Shown: one piece after another, positions 28,828-38,984 of the stretch | Numbering within the stretch: position 1 is the stretch's first letter | How the letters are laid out: every line of letters starts with the position of its first letter | NCBI RefSeq assembly: GCF_000332055.1 | Contig: NZ_ALVZ01000230.1 | Location: 1-64,000, forward strand | Direction of reading: 5' to 3' | DNA length: 64,000 nucleotides | Origin: Xenococcus sp. PCC 7305 | GTDB taxonomy: Bacteria; Cyanobacteriota; Cyanobacteriia; Cyanobacteriales; Xenococcaceae | Program-made: the position numbers and the translations under genes | Notes under the pieces: generated by a model | Told to the model about the DNA's origin: nothing | Databases searched by the model: none | What the model saw: the letters and a program-made list of their open reading frames with translations, nothing else

Positions 28828-31056
28828 ATGATGCAACAATGGAAAGATTTCGTTTCAGGAAAATGGACAGAAGAAATCAATCTTCGCGACTTTATCCAGC
28901 AGAACTATACTCCCTATGAAGGAGATGATTCCTTCCTCGCCAGCACGACAGAAGTTACCCATAAACTATGGTCAAAAGTCAAAGATTTAATGGCCATAGA
29001 ACAGGAAAAAGGCATTTTGGACTCAGATGTCAAAGTTCCTTCGACTATTACAGCTCATGCACCTGGCTATATTGATCAGAGCTTAGAAAAAATTGTCGGT
29101 TTGCAGACCGATAAACCATTAAAAAGAGCAATTATGCCCTTAGGGGGTATTCGAGTCGTTAAAAGTTCTCTAGAAGCTTATGGCTATGAGTTGGATGGGC
29201 AAACTAAAGAGATTTTCACTAAGTATCGTAAGACTCATAACGATGGAGTTTTTGATGCCTATACTCGTGAAATGAAGCTAGCAAGACATTCGGGAATTAT
29301 TACTGGCCTGCCCGATGCCTATGGTAGAGGCAGAATTATTGGAGATTATCGACGAGTTGCTCTCTATGGCTGCGATCGCCTAATTGCCGATAAAAAATCA
29401 CAATTAACCTCTCTAGAAATAGATACTATCGACGAAGAGATCATTCGCCTCAGAGAAGAAATTTCTGAGCAAATTCGCGCCCTCAAAGAATTAGTTCAGA
29501 TGGCAGCCAATTATGGTTGCGATATCTCCCAGCCAGCAAGCAATGCCAAAGAAGCAATTCAATGGACATATTTTGGCTATTTAGGAGCGGTTAAGGAACA
29601 AAATGGCGCCGCCATGTCCTTAGGTCGAGTTTCTACTTTCCTTGATATCTATTGCCAACGAGATTTGGAAAATGGTGATGTCACAGAAACAGAAATCCAA
29701 GAGATCATCGATCATTTCGTAATGAAGTTGCGTATGGTACGATTCCTGCGTCATCCTGCTTACAATGAATTATTCTCTGGCGATCCCACTTGGGTAACCG
29801 AATCCATTGGTGGCATGGGAGAAGATGGCAGAACTTTAGTTACCAAAAATAGCTTCCGCTTCCTACACACTTTATATAACCTCGGCCCCGCTCCTGAGCC
29901 AAATTTAACTGTGCTCTGGTCGGAAAGATTACCGAAGGGCTTCAAAAATTTCTGCGCCAAGGTTTCTGCTGATACTAGCTCTATTCAGTATGAAAATGAC
30001 GATTTGATGCGCGGTTACTACGGCGATGATTATGGAATCGCCTGCTGTGTCTCGGGAATGCGGATTGGCAAACAGATGCAATTTTTTGGGGCGCGGGTAA
30101 ATTTAGCCAAGGCGCTACTCTATGCCATTAATGGCGGTAAAGATGAAAAAGCTGGAGACCAAATTGCTCCCATGTTTGCTCCCATAACTTCTGAGTATTT
30201 AAATTATGAGGAAGTAACAGCGAAGTTTGATCTGATGATGGGCTGGCTAGCAAAACTTTATGTCAATACCCTGAATGTGATTCATTATATGCATGATAAA
30301 TATTGCTACGAAAAGCTAGAAATGGCTCTTCACGATCGCGATGTTTATCGAACTATGGCCTGTGGGATTGCTGGCTTGTCAGTTGTGGGAGACGCTTTAT
30401 CGGCCATTAAATATGCCGAGGTAAAGGTCATTCGCAATGAAGACGGATTAGCGGTCGATTACGAAATCACTGGTGATTATCCCAAATTTGGCAATAATGA
30501 CGATCGCGTTGATCAGATTACGGCTCAGGTTGTAGAGGATTTTATGAACAAAGTCCGTCAACATAAAACCTATCGGGGTGCTGTTGCTACTCAATCAGTT
30601 CTAACAATTACTTCCAACGTAGTTTACGGTAAAAAAACTGGTAATACTCCCGATGGGCGCAAAGCTGGACAACCTTTTGCTCCTGGAGCTAATCCGATGC
30701 ATGGTCGCGACACTAAAGGTGCGATCGCAGCCCTCGAATCCGTTGCTAAATTGCCCTATGAACATGCCCAGGATGGTATCTCCTATACCTTCTCCATCGT
30801 TCCTGAAGCTTTAGGTAAAACTGAAAGCGATAAGGTCAATAATTTAGCGGGCATGCTTGATGGTTATTTCCACGATACGGGTCACCATATCAACATCAAT
30901 GTTTTAAATCGCGAAACCTTACTTGATGCGATGGAACATCCTGAGCTTTATCCTCAGCTAACCATTCGAGTATCTGGATATGCGGTTAACTTTATCAAAC
31001 TCACTCGTGAACAACAATTAGACGTAATTAATCGCACCTTCCACGAACGAGTTTAG
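28828..31056 (+). CDS. pflB: Pyruvate formate-lyase PflB
   Basis: Glycyl-radical enzyme cleaving pyruvate with CoA to acetyl-CoA and formate under anoxia. The 742-aa product has the adjacent catalytic cysteines Cys406-Cys407 (GIACCVSGM) and the radical glycine Gly717 in RVSGYAV near the C-terminus. Also conserved is the [23 protein letters not shown] block. An AGGAGGT ribosome-binding site precedes ATG 28828; the next codon is also ATG. Its activase is encoded at 32873. Oxygen sensitivity implies use in dark anoxic or micro-oxic conditions, the same conditions nitrogenase needs. Confidence 0.97.
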   Translation: MMQQWKDFVSGKWTEEINLRDFIQQNYTPYEGDDSFLASTTEVTHKLWSKVKDLMAIEQEKGILDSDVKVPSTITAHAPGYIDQSLEKIVGLQTDKPLKRAIMPLGGIRVVKSSLEAYGYELDGQTKEIFTKYRKTHNDGVFDAYTREMKLARHSGIITGLPDAYGRGRIIGDYRRVALYGCDRLIADKKSQLTSLEIDTIDEEIIRLREEISEQIRALKELVQMAANYGCDISQPASNAKEAIQWTYFGYLGAVKEQNGAAMSLGRVSTFLDIYCQRDLENGDVTETEIQEIIDHFVMKLRMVRFLRHPAYNELFSGDPTWVTESIGGMGEDGRTLVTKNSFRFLHTLYNLGPAPEPNLTVLWSERLPKGFKNFCAKVSADTSSIQYENDDLMRGYYGDDYGIACCVSGMRIGKQMQFFGARVNLAKALLYAINGGKDEKAGDQIAPMFAPITSEYLNYEEVTAKFDLMMGWLAKLYVNTLNVIHYMHDKYCYEKLEMALHDRDVYRTMACGIAGLSVVGDALSAIKYAEVKVIRNEDGLAVDYEITGDYPKFGNNDDRVDQITAQVVEDFMNKVRQHKTYRGAVATQSVLTITSNVVYGKKTGNTPDGRKAGQPFAPGANPMHGRDTKGAIAALESVAKLPYEHAQDGISYTFSIVPEALGKTESDKVNNLAGMLDGYFHDTGHHININVLNRETLLDAMEHPELYPQLTIRVSGYAVNFIKLTREQQLDVINRTFHERV

Positions 31057-31069
31057 ATTGCTTTTTTGG

Positions 31070-31100
31070 ATAGTAAGGTAGCCCATGCTTACCTTACTAT
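31070..31100. terminator. Bidirectional terminator between pflB and the MFS gene
   Basis: ATAGTAAGGTA at 31070-31080 pairs perfectly with TACCTTACTAT at 31090-31100 (11 bp, 9-nt loop). T-rich sequence lies on both sides (CTTTTTTGG before it). It sits exactly between the convergent stop codons. Confidence 0.75.
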
Positions 31101-32369
31101 TTAGGATAATTTGACGTTTTCTGCCATAAGTGATTCCCGTTTTAAGGTTGAAAGCGCGACAAAAATCCCAATTATTGCCAGCAAAGCCATCGGGTAAAAC
31201 ACATATTGGTAAGAACCAAAGACATCTCTAATCCGACCTGTTGCCAGAGTGCCGAGCAAAGCACCTGCCCCATAGGCAGTAAAGACAATGCCATAATTTC
31301 GGGCATAGTTTTCAGGGTTAAACAAAGTTAAAGTTGCAGTGGGGGCTAGTGCTAGCCAACCTCCCAAACAAAACCAAAAAATACAAAAGGCTGTTAAATA
31401 GATTAATATTTGACCTTCCTGAGCGTTCATCATCAAAATTGTGGCAATCAAAATCAGAGTATAAGAAGCAACAGCAAGATAGCGAGGTGGAAAGCGATCC
31501 GTTAACCAGCCAAATAGGGGACGGCTGAGGCCATTAAACAAAGCAAACAGAGAAACGCTACTAGCCGCTAGAGTTGGGTCCATTTTAATTATTTCTTGGG
31601 CTACGGAACTGGAGATTCCGATAGCACTCAAACCAACTAAAGTGCCGATAGCGTAGCAGAGCCATAAACCATAAAAAGAGCGAGTACGAAATATATGAGA
31701 AGGAAGATAGTTCTGATTAGTAGCATTTTGACGAATAATCTTGCCGCCTTGGGGTTGCCATCCCTGAGGAGGTAGCTTCAACGTAGTTGCGATCACTAAA
31801 ATAATTACAGCAAAGCCAATACCCAAAATAAAGAGAGTTTGTTGTACTCCATAAATATCAATTAAAGCTTTAGCCAGCGGAGCTGTTACCACAGGAGATA
31901 GTCCAAAGCCAATAATTGTCATGCCAACAGCTAATCCTTTCTTTTCGGGAAACCAACTAGCCGCAACCACCATGGGAATGCCATAAACTATGCCAACTCC
32001 TGTTCCGACCAAAACCCCATAGGTAATAATTAGTACAGAAATATTGGTCGCAAAACTAGAAAGTATATAACCAAGACCCACAATCACCCCGCCGCAAATC
32101 GTAACGCGACGAGTGCCTAGGCGATCGAGAAACAATCCGGTAATGGGCATTAAAGCCGAATAAAACAGGAGCACGAAAGTATAAGGTAATAAGCTCTCAG
32201 TTGCGCCAATATCTAACAATATTTCTAAGGGTTTTCTGAAAATACTCCAAGAATAAACTGTTCCCAAACAGAGTAATAGGAGTATTCCCAAAACCAGAAG
32301 CAACCATCTTCCCTGTTCGGCGGGTAGTCCGAATAATTTTAAATTATCACTGTTATCTTTCAAATTCAT
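31101..32369 (-). CDS. MFS transporter, oxalate/formate antiporter (OFA) family
   Basis: A 422-aa, 12-span major facilitator. OFA-like features are the start GRWLLLVLGILLLLCLGTVYSWS and GLFLDRLGTRRVTICGG between spans 2 and 3. The repeat motif SRPLFGWLTDRFPPRYLA lies in the second half. The family includes the oxalate/formate exchanger OxlT, but many members carry other monocarboxylates. Lying between pflB and pflA, formate export or exchange is the obvious suggestion. It is convergent with pflB, so regulated separately. Confidence 0.8.
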   Translation of the reverse strand: MNLKDNSDNLKLFGLPAEQGRWLLLVLGILLLLCLGTVYSWSIFRKPLEILLDIGATESLLPYTFVLLFYSALMPITGLFLDRLGTRRVTICGGVIVGLGYILSSFATNISVLIITYGVLVGTGVGIVYGIPMVVAASWFPEKKGLAVGMTIIGFGLSPVVTAPLAKALIDIYGVQQTLFILGIGFAVIILVIATTLKLPPQGWQPQGGKIIRQNATNQNYLPSHIFRTRSFYGLWLCYAIGTLVGLSAIGISSSVAQEIIKMDPTLAASSVSLFALFNGLSRPLFGWLTDRFPPRYLAVASYTLILIATILMMNAQEGQILIYLTAFCIFWFCLGGWLALAPTATLTLFNPENYARNYGIVFTAYGAGALLGTLATGRIRDVFGSYQYVFYPMALLAIIGIFVALSTLKRESLMAENVKLS

Positions 32370-32872
32370 TGTCCAACAATTTGCTTAATGTTAATTTTCT
32401 TTAACACAATATTTTGGCTTTTACCAAATTATCAATACTGACTAAAATTTAGTTAGGAGAAACATATTTTTTGAAGCTAGTTCTGGGGTGAATTTCTTTG
32501 ACAATATCTGAAGGCTTATTATGGTACTAACGGTAAAAATAAGCTATAAAAACTTCAGAATTATTTCAGTTATTTAATTATTTACCACAATAAGCTAGTC
32601 TAGAAAAAATATTAAAAATCCCCAATATTTCTTCAAGTTTCGACTAGCTATTAAGAACATAAATTGACTCGTATAGGATCATTAAAAAAATCTTAAAAAA
32701 TCTTCAAGCGTTGGCAGTTATGAAAATATTTTCTATAATTTATGAAACATCTTAAACCAATAAGTATTAAGAATTTTGTCAAGCTGGTAACAGAAAAAAT
32801 TGTTTTATTTTTACATATAGAAACCCCTATTTTTACCATTGATGAATCTCATTTTTTCACCCTATATTATTT
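32370..32872. other. Gene-free AT-rich region upstream of pflA
   Basis: About 500 bp, very AT-rich, between the divergent MFS gene and pflA. I see no ORF, no heptamer array and no TTGAGTAC box. It presumably holds both promoters. Confidence 0.6.
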
Positions 32873-33628
32873 ATGGCAATAAAAGCTGTTCGATCTAGTA
32901 TCAGAGGAAGAATTCATTCAACAGAAACCTGTGGAGCAGTTGATGGCCCTGGGATTCGTTATGTAATTTTTACTCAAGGATGTCCCCTCAGATGTCTTTA
33001 CTGTCATAATCCTGACTGTCGAGATCCTCAGGAGGGGCAAGAAGTTACCGTTGATGAGTTGATTTTGGATATCCAAAAATATCATTCTTATATGGAATTT
33101 TCTGGAGGAGGGGTAACCGTAACTGGAGGCGAACCTTTGATGCAGCCAGAGTTTGTGTCAGAGATTTTTTGTCGTTGTCAAGAGTTAGGAATTCATACTG
33201 CTTTGGACACTTCTGGTTATGTAGGGTTAACCACAGCAAAGCCCCTACTAAAACATGTGGATTTAGTGTTGTTAGACATCAAATCTATTGATCCCAAAAT
33301 TTATCATCAGGTGACAAATGTTTCCCTAGAACCAACCCTTGAATTTGCTCGTTATTTAAGTGAGATTGATAAACCAGCTTGGATTAGATTTGTCTTAGTT
33401 CCAGGTCTTACCGATCCGACTCATAATATTCGCAACTTGGCCAAATTTGTCGCAAGTTTAACTAATGTAAAAAGACTGGAAATTTTACCTTTTCATAAAA
33501 TGGGAGAGTATAAATGGGAACAACTAGGGTATAAATATGCGCTAAAAAATACTCCAGAAGCATCTCCCGAATTAGTTGCCACAGCGAAAAAGATTTTTCA
33601 AGAATATGGCATTTCTGCCATTAGTTAA
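32873..33628 (+). CDS. pflA: Pyruvate formate-lyase activating enzyme PflA
   Basis: Radical SAM enzyme that installs the glycyl radical on PflB. The 251-aa product has the cluster motif CPLRCLYCHNPDC (CxxxCxxC), the SAM-binding GGGVTVTGGEPLMQ, and the start GRIHSTETCGAVDGPGIRYV typical of PflA. It lacks the extra ferredoxin-like insert found in activases of B12-independent glycerol dehydratase, which supports PFL as substrate. adhE follows by 30 bp, so the two are probably one operon. Confidence 0.96.
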   Translation: MAIKAVRSSIRGRIHSTETCGAVDGPGIRYVIFTQGCPLRCLYCHNPDCRDPQEGQEVTVDELILDIQKYHSYMEFSGGGVTVTGGEPLMQPEFVSEIFCRCQELGIHTALDTSGYVGLTTAKPLLKHVDLVLLDIKSIDPKIYHQVTNVSLEPTLEFARYLSEIDKPAWIRFVLVPGLTDPTHNIRNLAKFVASLTNVKRLEILPFHKMGEYKWEQLGYKYALKNTPEASPELVATAKKIFQEYGISAIS

Positions 33629-33658
33629 ATATCCACAACTAACATCCAACATACAGTT

Positions 33659-36301
33659 ATGAAAGTAACCAATATCGAAGAACTCAATACTCTAATTCAG
33701 AAAGTCAAAGCTGCCCAAAGTAACTATGCTAGTTTTACCCAAAAACAGGTAGATATCATCTTTAAGCAAGCCGCCTTAGCCGCTAACGAGCAACGCATTC
33801 CTTTGGCAAAATTGGCTGTGAAGGAAACTGGCATGGGAGTTATTGAAGATAAGGTAATTAAAAATCATTTTGCCTCCGAATTTATCTATAACAAGTACAA
33901 GCACCAGCCAACCTGTGGTGTTATTGAATCTGATGTCCATTACGGAATTCAAAAAATTGCCGAACCAGTAGGAATTTTAGCAGGGATTGTCCCCACCACT
34001 AACCCAACTTCTACAGCAATTTTTAAAGCCTTAATTGCCCTTAAGACCCGTAATGCAATTATTTTTTCACCCCACCCTAGAGCCAAAGAATGTACTATTA
34101 CAGCGGCTAAAACAGTTCTCGATGCTGCTGTGGCTGCGGGGGCTCCAGAAGATATTGTGGGCTGGATTGATGAGCCATCGGTAGAACTGTCTAAAGCTTT
34201 GATGCAACATCCGAGCATCAATTTAATCCTAGCAACCGGCGGCCCTGGTATGGTAAAAGCGGCCTATTCCTCAGGAAAACCATCTTTAGGGGTTGGTGCG
34301 GGGAATACACCTGCGGTCATTGATGAAACTGCTGAGATCAAACTAGCTGTCAGCTCAATTTTGCTGAGTAAAACCTTTGACAATGGCATGATCTGTGCTT
34401 CTGAACAATCAGTTATTGTCGTCGATGAAATCTACGATCGCGTCAAACAGGAGTTTGCTCTCCGAGGGGCTTATTTCTTAAATCCAGAAGAACAAACAAA
34501 AGTCAGTCATGTCTTAGTTAAAGACGGACATATTAATCCGGGAATCGTCGGACAACCTGTAGTGAAGATTGCTGAGTTGGCGGGAATTGAAGTTCCTCCC
34601 GGTAGCAAGGTTTTAATTGGCGAAATCGAGGGAGTTGGCGCTCAAGAACCATTTTCTATTGAAAAACTGTCCCCTGTTTTGGCAATGTATCGGGCTACTA
34701 ATTTTACTGCCGCGACAGAAACGGCAGAAGCTTTGATTTTATTGGGTGGACGAGGACATACCTCTGTCTTGTATACTGCACCAAGCAATCATGAGCGTAT
34801 TGACTATTTTGATTCCCATATATCCACTGGAAGGGTCTTAATTAATACACCTTCTTCCCAAGGGGCGATCGGCGATTTGTATAACTTCAAATTAGATCCT
34901 TCTTTGACTTTAGGTTGTGGAACCTGGGGTGGCAACTCTGTTAGTGAAAACGTTAGTGTTTGCCATCTGCTGAATATCAAAACCGTTTCTGAGAGACGGG
35001 AAAATATGCTCTGGTTCCGTGTGCCTCCCAAAGTATTTTTTAAATATGGCTGTTTGCCTGTTGCCTTAAGAGATTTAGCAGGCAAAAAACGGGCTTTTGT
35101 GATCACCGACAAATCTTTGTTTGATCTCGGAATGATTAAGGAAGTTACTGATGTTTTAGAGGAGATGAATATCGAACATCAGGTCTTTTATGATGTGCAA
35201 CCTGATCCTAATCTTTCTACTATTGAAATGGGATTAGCTAGGGTCAATAGCTTTAATCCTGATGTTATTATTGCTTTTGGTGGCGGTTCGCCAATGGATG
35301 CGGCCAAGGTAATTTGGTTGATGTATGAGCATCCTGAGGTTGAGTTTGATGGGATTGCCACTCGGTTTATGGATATTCGCAAGCGGGTGTATGAATTACC
35401 GGCTTTAGGGAAAAAAGCTCAGATGGTAGCAATTCCTACGACTTCGGGAACCGGCTCAGAGGTGACTCCTTTTGCCGTGGTCACAGACGATCGCACAGGA
35501 ATTAAATATCCTCTTGCTGATTATGCCCTCACTCCTAATATGGCGATCGTTGATCCTGAATTAGTGCTGCATATGCCGAAATCTCTAACCGCTTTCGGTG
35601 GTGTTGATGCATTAACTCATGCCCTAGAAGCTTATGTATCGGTTTTGGCAACTGACTTTACCAGTGGATTATCTCTAGAGGCGATCGCCCTACTGATTAA
35701 ATATTTGCCTCGTGCTTATAATCTGGGGGCTAACGATCCTGAGGCTAGAGAGAAAGTGCATTATGCAGCGACCATTGCGGGGATGGCATTTGCCAATGCT
35801 TTCCTTGGAATTTGTCATTCCATGGCTCATAAACTGGGGTCAACCTTTCACATCCCCCATGGTTTGGCTAATGCTTTGATGATCACTCATGTCATTCGTT
35901 ATAATGCCACCGATGCACCGTTTAAGCAGGCGATATTCCCCCAATATGAATATCCCCATGCAAAAGAGCGTTATGCGGAAATTGCCGATTATTTACATTT
36001 AGGTGGTCATACTGCTGAGGAAAAAGTAGAAAAATTAATTGAGGCCATCAATAATCTCAAGATTGCAGTTGATATTCCCCTAACGATTAAAGAAGTTTTC
36101 CAGGGAACAGAACAAGAGTTTTTCGACCAAGTCGAAGAATTAGCTGAGCAGGCCTTTGATGATCAATGTACAGGTTCTAATCCTCGCTATCCTCTGATTA
36201 AGGATTTACAAGAACTCTACACTGTGGCCTATCATGGTTACCAAGGAGATATCCCAGAGGATAATTCGGAAGGGAAAGCTCTAGAAGAAATTATCTTGTA
36301 G
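33659..36301 (+). CDS. adhE: Bifunctional aldehyde-alcohol dehydrogenase AdhE
   Basis: Converts acetyl-CoA to acetaldehyde and then ethanol, regenerating two NAD+. The 880-aa protein has an N-terminal CoA-acylating aldehyde dehydrogenase domain with catalytic Cys246 in GMICASEQS, the same residue number as in E. coli AdhE. The C-terminal Fe-dependent alcohol dehydrogenase domain (from about 450) has GGGSPMDAAK and the metal-binding GICHSMAHKLGSTFHIPHG histidines. It forms an operon with pflA. The likely intrinsic terminator lies 423 bp downstream, pushed away by nested repeats. Confidence 0.97.
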   Translation: MKVTNIEELNTLIQKVKAAQSNYASFTQKQVDIIFKQAALAANEQRIPLAKLAVKETGMGVIEDKVIKNHFASEFIYNKYKHQPTCGVIESDVHYGIQKIAEPVGILAGIVPTTNPTSTAIFKALIALKTRNAIIFSPHPRAKECTITAAKTVLDAAVAAGAPEDIVGWIDEPSVELSKALMQHPSINLILATGGPGMVKAAYSSGKPSLGVGAGNTPAVIDETAEIKLAVSSILLSKTFDNGMICASEQSVIVVDEIYDRVKQEFALRGAYFLNPEEQTKVSHVLVKDGHINPGIVGQPVVKIAELAGIEVPPGSKVLIGEIEGVGAQEPFSIEKLSPVLAMYRATNFTAATETAEALILLGGRGHTSVLYTAPSNHERIDYFDSHISTGRVLINTPSSQGAIGDLYNFKLDPSLTLGCGTWGGNSVSENVSVCHLLNIKTVSERRENMLWFRVPPKVFFKYGCLPVALRDLAGKKRAFVITDKSLFDLGMIKEVTDVLEEMNIEHQVFYDVQPDPNLSTIEMGLARVNSFNPDVIIAFGGGSPMDAAKVIWLMYEHPEVEFDGIATRFMDIRKRVYELPALGKKAQMVAIPTTSGTGSEVTPFAVVTDDRTGIKYPLADYALTPNMAIVDPELVLHMPKSLTAFGGVDALTHALEAYVSVLATDFTSGLSLEAIALLIKYLPRAYNLGANDPEAREKVHYAATIAGMAFANAFLGICHSMAHKLGSTFHIPHGLANALMITHVIRYNATDAPFKQAIFPQYEYPHAKERYAEIADYLHLGGHTAEEKVEKLIEAINNLKIAVDIPLTIKEVFQGTEQEFFDQVEELAEQAFDDQCTGSNPRYPLIKDLQELYTVAYHGYQGDIPEDNSEGKALEEIIL

Positions 36302-36366
36302 CAAATATCTGTGCAATCGAACATAGCTGAAACTTTTGCTCTTTAAAGTTCAGATAATATTTTTTA

Positions 36367-36710
36367 CACGACTTGGCAATTTTACGGTCTAGTCAGGACT
36401 GGTGTTAGGTTTTAGGTAGTAGGTTTTAGGTAAAAAAGTCATATTTTGATTTAGGTCGCAGAATATTTTAGATATAAAGAGTTTTGGCGTTGCTGAATCC
36501 AGATATGAATTTGTTTCGCGCAAAGGCGCAAAGACGCAAAGAAAGAAGCAAAGAAGATTAGTCCAAAATTCTTTCATGTTTTAAATCAGCAACGCCAGAG
36601 TTTTTATGTCTATCATTGCTAGATTCACCGTTTTTCGGGATTTCCCTAACACCTAACACCCAACACCTAAAACCTTTTACTCGCAACTAACTTAATTTTG
36701 CCAAGTCGTG
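36367..36710. repeat. 225-bp inverted-repeat element, copy A, interrupted by a MITE
   Basis: Ends CACGACTTGGCAA (36367-36379) and TTGCCAAGTCGTG (36698-36710) are perfect inverted repeats. Total length is 344 bp. Removing the 111-bp MITE and one 8-bp target copy leaves 225 bp, the exact length of the inverted sister copy at 40551-40775, to which it is very similar. The interior has GTTAGGTTTTAGG-like heptamer-rich arms. Confidence 0.9.
36478..36604. mobile_element. 111-bp MITE copy 2 with 8-bp target duplication
   Basis: The element proper is 36486-36596, with ends GGCGTTGCTGA and TCAGCAACGCC, inverted relative to copy 1 at 8-118. It is bracketed by AGAGTTTT at 36478-36485 and 36597-36604, a perfect 8-bp direct repeat. 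The sister 225-bp element at 40551 shows the corresponding site unoccupied, with a single target-like sequence. Confidence 0.92.
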
Positions 36711-36723
36711 TTTGTTAGAAACT

Positions 36724-36770
36724 AAAACCAGTTTTGTCGTCGTTTATTAGCTTGCGAAACTGGTTTTTTT
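36724..36770 (+). terminator. Intrinsic terminator, probably of pflA-adhE
   Basis: AAACCAGTTT at 36725-36734 pairs perfectly with AAACTGGTTT at 36757-36766 and is followed by a T-run. It is the first strong terminator after adhE. Without the repeat elements it would lie about 80 bp from the adhE stop. Confidence 0.8.
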
Positions 36771-36918
36771 ATTTGTCTTCTTTTAAATCGAAGGTAGAAG
36801 GCAGAAGGTAACTGGCATAGTGGTGAGTCTAATTCTCCCACTATGCCCTGTTCCACTTAAAGAAGTGGAGGAATTCAACCTAAAGGGATAAGTTAGAAGT
36901 AGTTTTATCCTTCTGCTC

Positions 36919-36971
36919 TCTCTCTTGGTGAGCGTTCCCTTGCGCCTGACGGCGGCGCGGGGTCTCACCGC
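36919..36971. repeat. Dispersed GC-rich repeat, copy B
   Basis: Inverted copy of the repeat at 4020-4086 (reads GCGGTGAGACCCCGCGCC on the minus strand), without the internal duplication. It is flanked by GAAGGCAGAAGG-type heptamers. Confidence 0.7.
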
Positions 36972-37490
36972 TGCCTTCTGCCTTCAAGGGCGAAGCCCCG
37001 TTAAATTCAGTGGCTCGAAAAGAAATTCTATTTCGTAATTATTTATACTAAATTATCTTATAAAGTATAATTTTTATCTATAAACATAGATTGTTATTGA
37101 TGCATAAATATCCGAGAATGGAGTCATAAAGCTCTTGCATTGGTAAAGTTAAAAATTCTTCTAAAAACTTAATTTTTTCTTAGCTTTTTGCTATGTTAAA
37201 CCTACTCAAAATACCAGTGCTTTAGGTTAAAAATACCCATGTCTTAACCCATATGGAAGTGAGATTGCCTTTGCTATAGGGGTTTTGCTAATTTGAGTAC
37301 ACCCTTAATCAGTTTAATCCAAGCCTCAAAAATTCTTTTATTAATAATAATCTGGTATAAGTTTCTTAGGCTAGCCCAACAGTATTATCAATAGTCTTTT
37401 ACGTTGCTCTTTGTTCTTTGTCTATCCTCAAATCATTTATTAACAAAAGACAAAAGACCAAATTACTAATAATCAAATTAGGAGAATTTT
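36972..37490 (+). promoter_or_regulatory. Upstream region of the pnt operon with operator-like box and extended -10
   Basis: No gene is seen. TTGAGTAC at 37293-37300 lies 60 bp (start to start) before TGGTATAA at 37353-37360, an extended -10 (TG-N-TATAA form) within TCTGGTATAA. The same two elements with the same 60-bp spacing precede the NafY operon at 50261 and 50321. TAGGAGA before the pnt ATG is the ribosome-binding site. AAAAGAC-type heptamers lie near 37441. Confidence 0.6.
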
Positions 37491-38642
37491 ATGAAAATAG
37501 CAGTTTCCAAAGAACAGGAGCTAGGAGAGCTTCGCGTAGCCCAAGTCCCCAATACTGTATCTCGTCTAGTCAAACAAGGCTTTGAGGTTTGGGTAGAAGC
37601 AGGAGCTGGTGTTGGAGCCGGCTATGATGATGCTGCCTATGAAACAGCAGGAGCCAAGATCATTGACAACCCCGTTGTTCTATGGGAAGAAGCAGATATC
37701 CTGCTTAAAGTTCAGCCTCCTGGCAGGCGGGATGGTTGGGCGGAGATCGACATGCTGCGACCCGGGGCAACTCTGATTAGTTTTCTCGATCCTTTAAGCG
37801 ATCCTTTGATAATACAACAGCTTGCCCAGCGACAGGTTACAGCCTTCAGCATGGAATTGATTCCTCGTACAACCCGTGCTCAAACCATGGATGCCTTGTC
37901 TTCGCAGGCGAACATTGCCGGTTACAAATCTGTGTTGCTAGCAGCCGCTAGTTTACCGCGAATTTTCCCTATGATGACTACCGCAGCAGGAACAATTCCT
38001 CCGGCTAAAGTTCTAGTTTTGGGTGCAGGGGTTGCCGGGTTACAGGCGATCGCAACTGCTCGAAGATTGGGTGCAGTCGTAGAAGCTTTTGATATTCGTC
38101 CGACAGTGAAAGAACAAGTTCAAAGTGTTGGTGGCAATTTTATTGAGATCGCCCTTGAAGAACCAACTGAAGCGGAAGGAGGTTATGCCCAACAAGTTGG
38201 GATGGATACCCAAGAGCTAATTTGTCAGGGTTTGAGCTCCTATGTTGCCAAGGCCGATGTGGTTATTACTACAGCTCAAGTACCAGGGAAGCCCGCACCT
38301 TTATTAATTACGGAAGAGACAGTTTCTCAAATGAAACCCGGCTCAGTAATTATCGATCTTGCCGCAGAAAGCGGTGGGAACTGCTCTTGTAGTGAAGCAG
38401 GCAAAGATGTTAACTATCAAGGGGTTAATATTCTTAGTCCGACGAATTTGCCGAGTACAGTACCAGTTAATACCAGCCAGATGTATGCCAAAAATCTTTT
38501 AAACCTGGTGGGCTATTTAGCCAAGGATGGCGAATTGCAGCTCGATTTTGATGATGACATCACTAGTAGTGCTTGCGTTACCCATGGTGGAGAAATTCTC
38601 AATCAAAGAATTAGAGAAGCATTATTAGTTATTAGTCATTAG
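37491..38642 (+). CDS. pntAA: NAD(P) transhydrogenase alpha subunit, part 1
   Basis: NAD(H)-binding domain I of proton-translocating transhydrogenase, 383 aa, resembling alanine dehydrogenase. It begins KIAVSKEQELGELRVAQVP and has the NAD-binding VLVLGAGVAGLQAIATARRLGA near 177-198. TIDLAAESGGNCS-like VIIDLAAESGGNCSCSEAG follows. The three-gene layout (pntAA, pntAB, pntB) is the cyanobacterial and Rhodospirillum form. The complex uses the proton gradient to make NADPH from NADH, useful for reductant supply to nitrogenase. Confidence 0.95.
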   Translation: MKIAVSKEQELGELRVAQVPNTVSRLVKQGFEVWVEAGAGVGAGYDDAAYETAGAKIIDNPVVLWEEADILLKVQPPGRRDGWAEIDMLRPGATLISFLDPLSDPLIIQQLAQRQVTAFSMELIPRTTRAQTMDALSSQANIAGYKSVLLAAASLPRIFPMMTTAAGTIPPAKVLVLGAGVAGLQAIATARRLGAVVEAFDIRPTVKEQVQSVGGNFIEIALEEPTEAEGGYAQQVGMDTQELICQGLSSYVAKADVVITTAQVPGKPAPLLITEETVSQMKPGSVIIDLAAESGGNCSCSEAGKDVNYQGVNILSPTNLPSTVPVNTSQMYAKNLLNLVGYLAKDGELQLDFDDDITSSACVTHGGEILNQRIREALLVISH

Positions 38643-38684
38643 TTATGTTGCGGGTTTTTGGTTATTTATTTAGGAGTGGGTCTT

Positions 38685-38975
38685 ATGGAAGCAGGATTAC
38701 TTACTGGCTTAGTCGTTTTTGTCTTAGCATCATTTGTGGGGTTTGAGGTGATTAATAAAGTCCCTCCCACATTGCATACGCCCTTAATGTCTGGTGCTAA
38801 TGCTATTTCTGGTATTTCCGTGGTTGGGGCCTTACTAATTGCTGGAGTACCGGAGTGGAATCTAACAACTATTTTGGGTTTAATTGCGATCGTGTTAGCG
38901 ACTGTCAATGTTGTGGGCGGTTTTTTGGTAACGGATCGCATGCTGCAAATGTTTAAGAAGAAGGAAATAGCCTAG
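38685..38975 (+). CDS. pntAB: NAD(P) transhydrogenase alpha subunit, part 2 (membrane)
   Basis: A 96-aa membrane subunit with three hydrophobic spans. It has FVGFEVINKVPPTLHTPLMSG, the conserved Pro/His segment of transhydrogenase domain II, and ends with LVTDRMLQMFKKK. ATG 38685, preceded by AGGAG, is preferred to an in-frame TTG at 38658. It lies between pntAA and pntB. Confidence 0.93.
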   Translation: MEAGLLTGLVVFVLASFVGFEVINKVPPTLHTPLMSGANAISGISVVGALLIAGVPEWNLTTILGLIAIVLATVNVVGGFLVTDRMLQMFKKKEIA

Positions 38976-38984
38976 GGGAATAGC

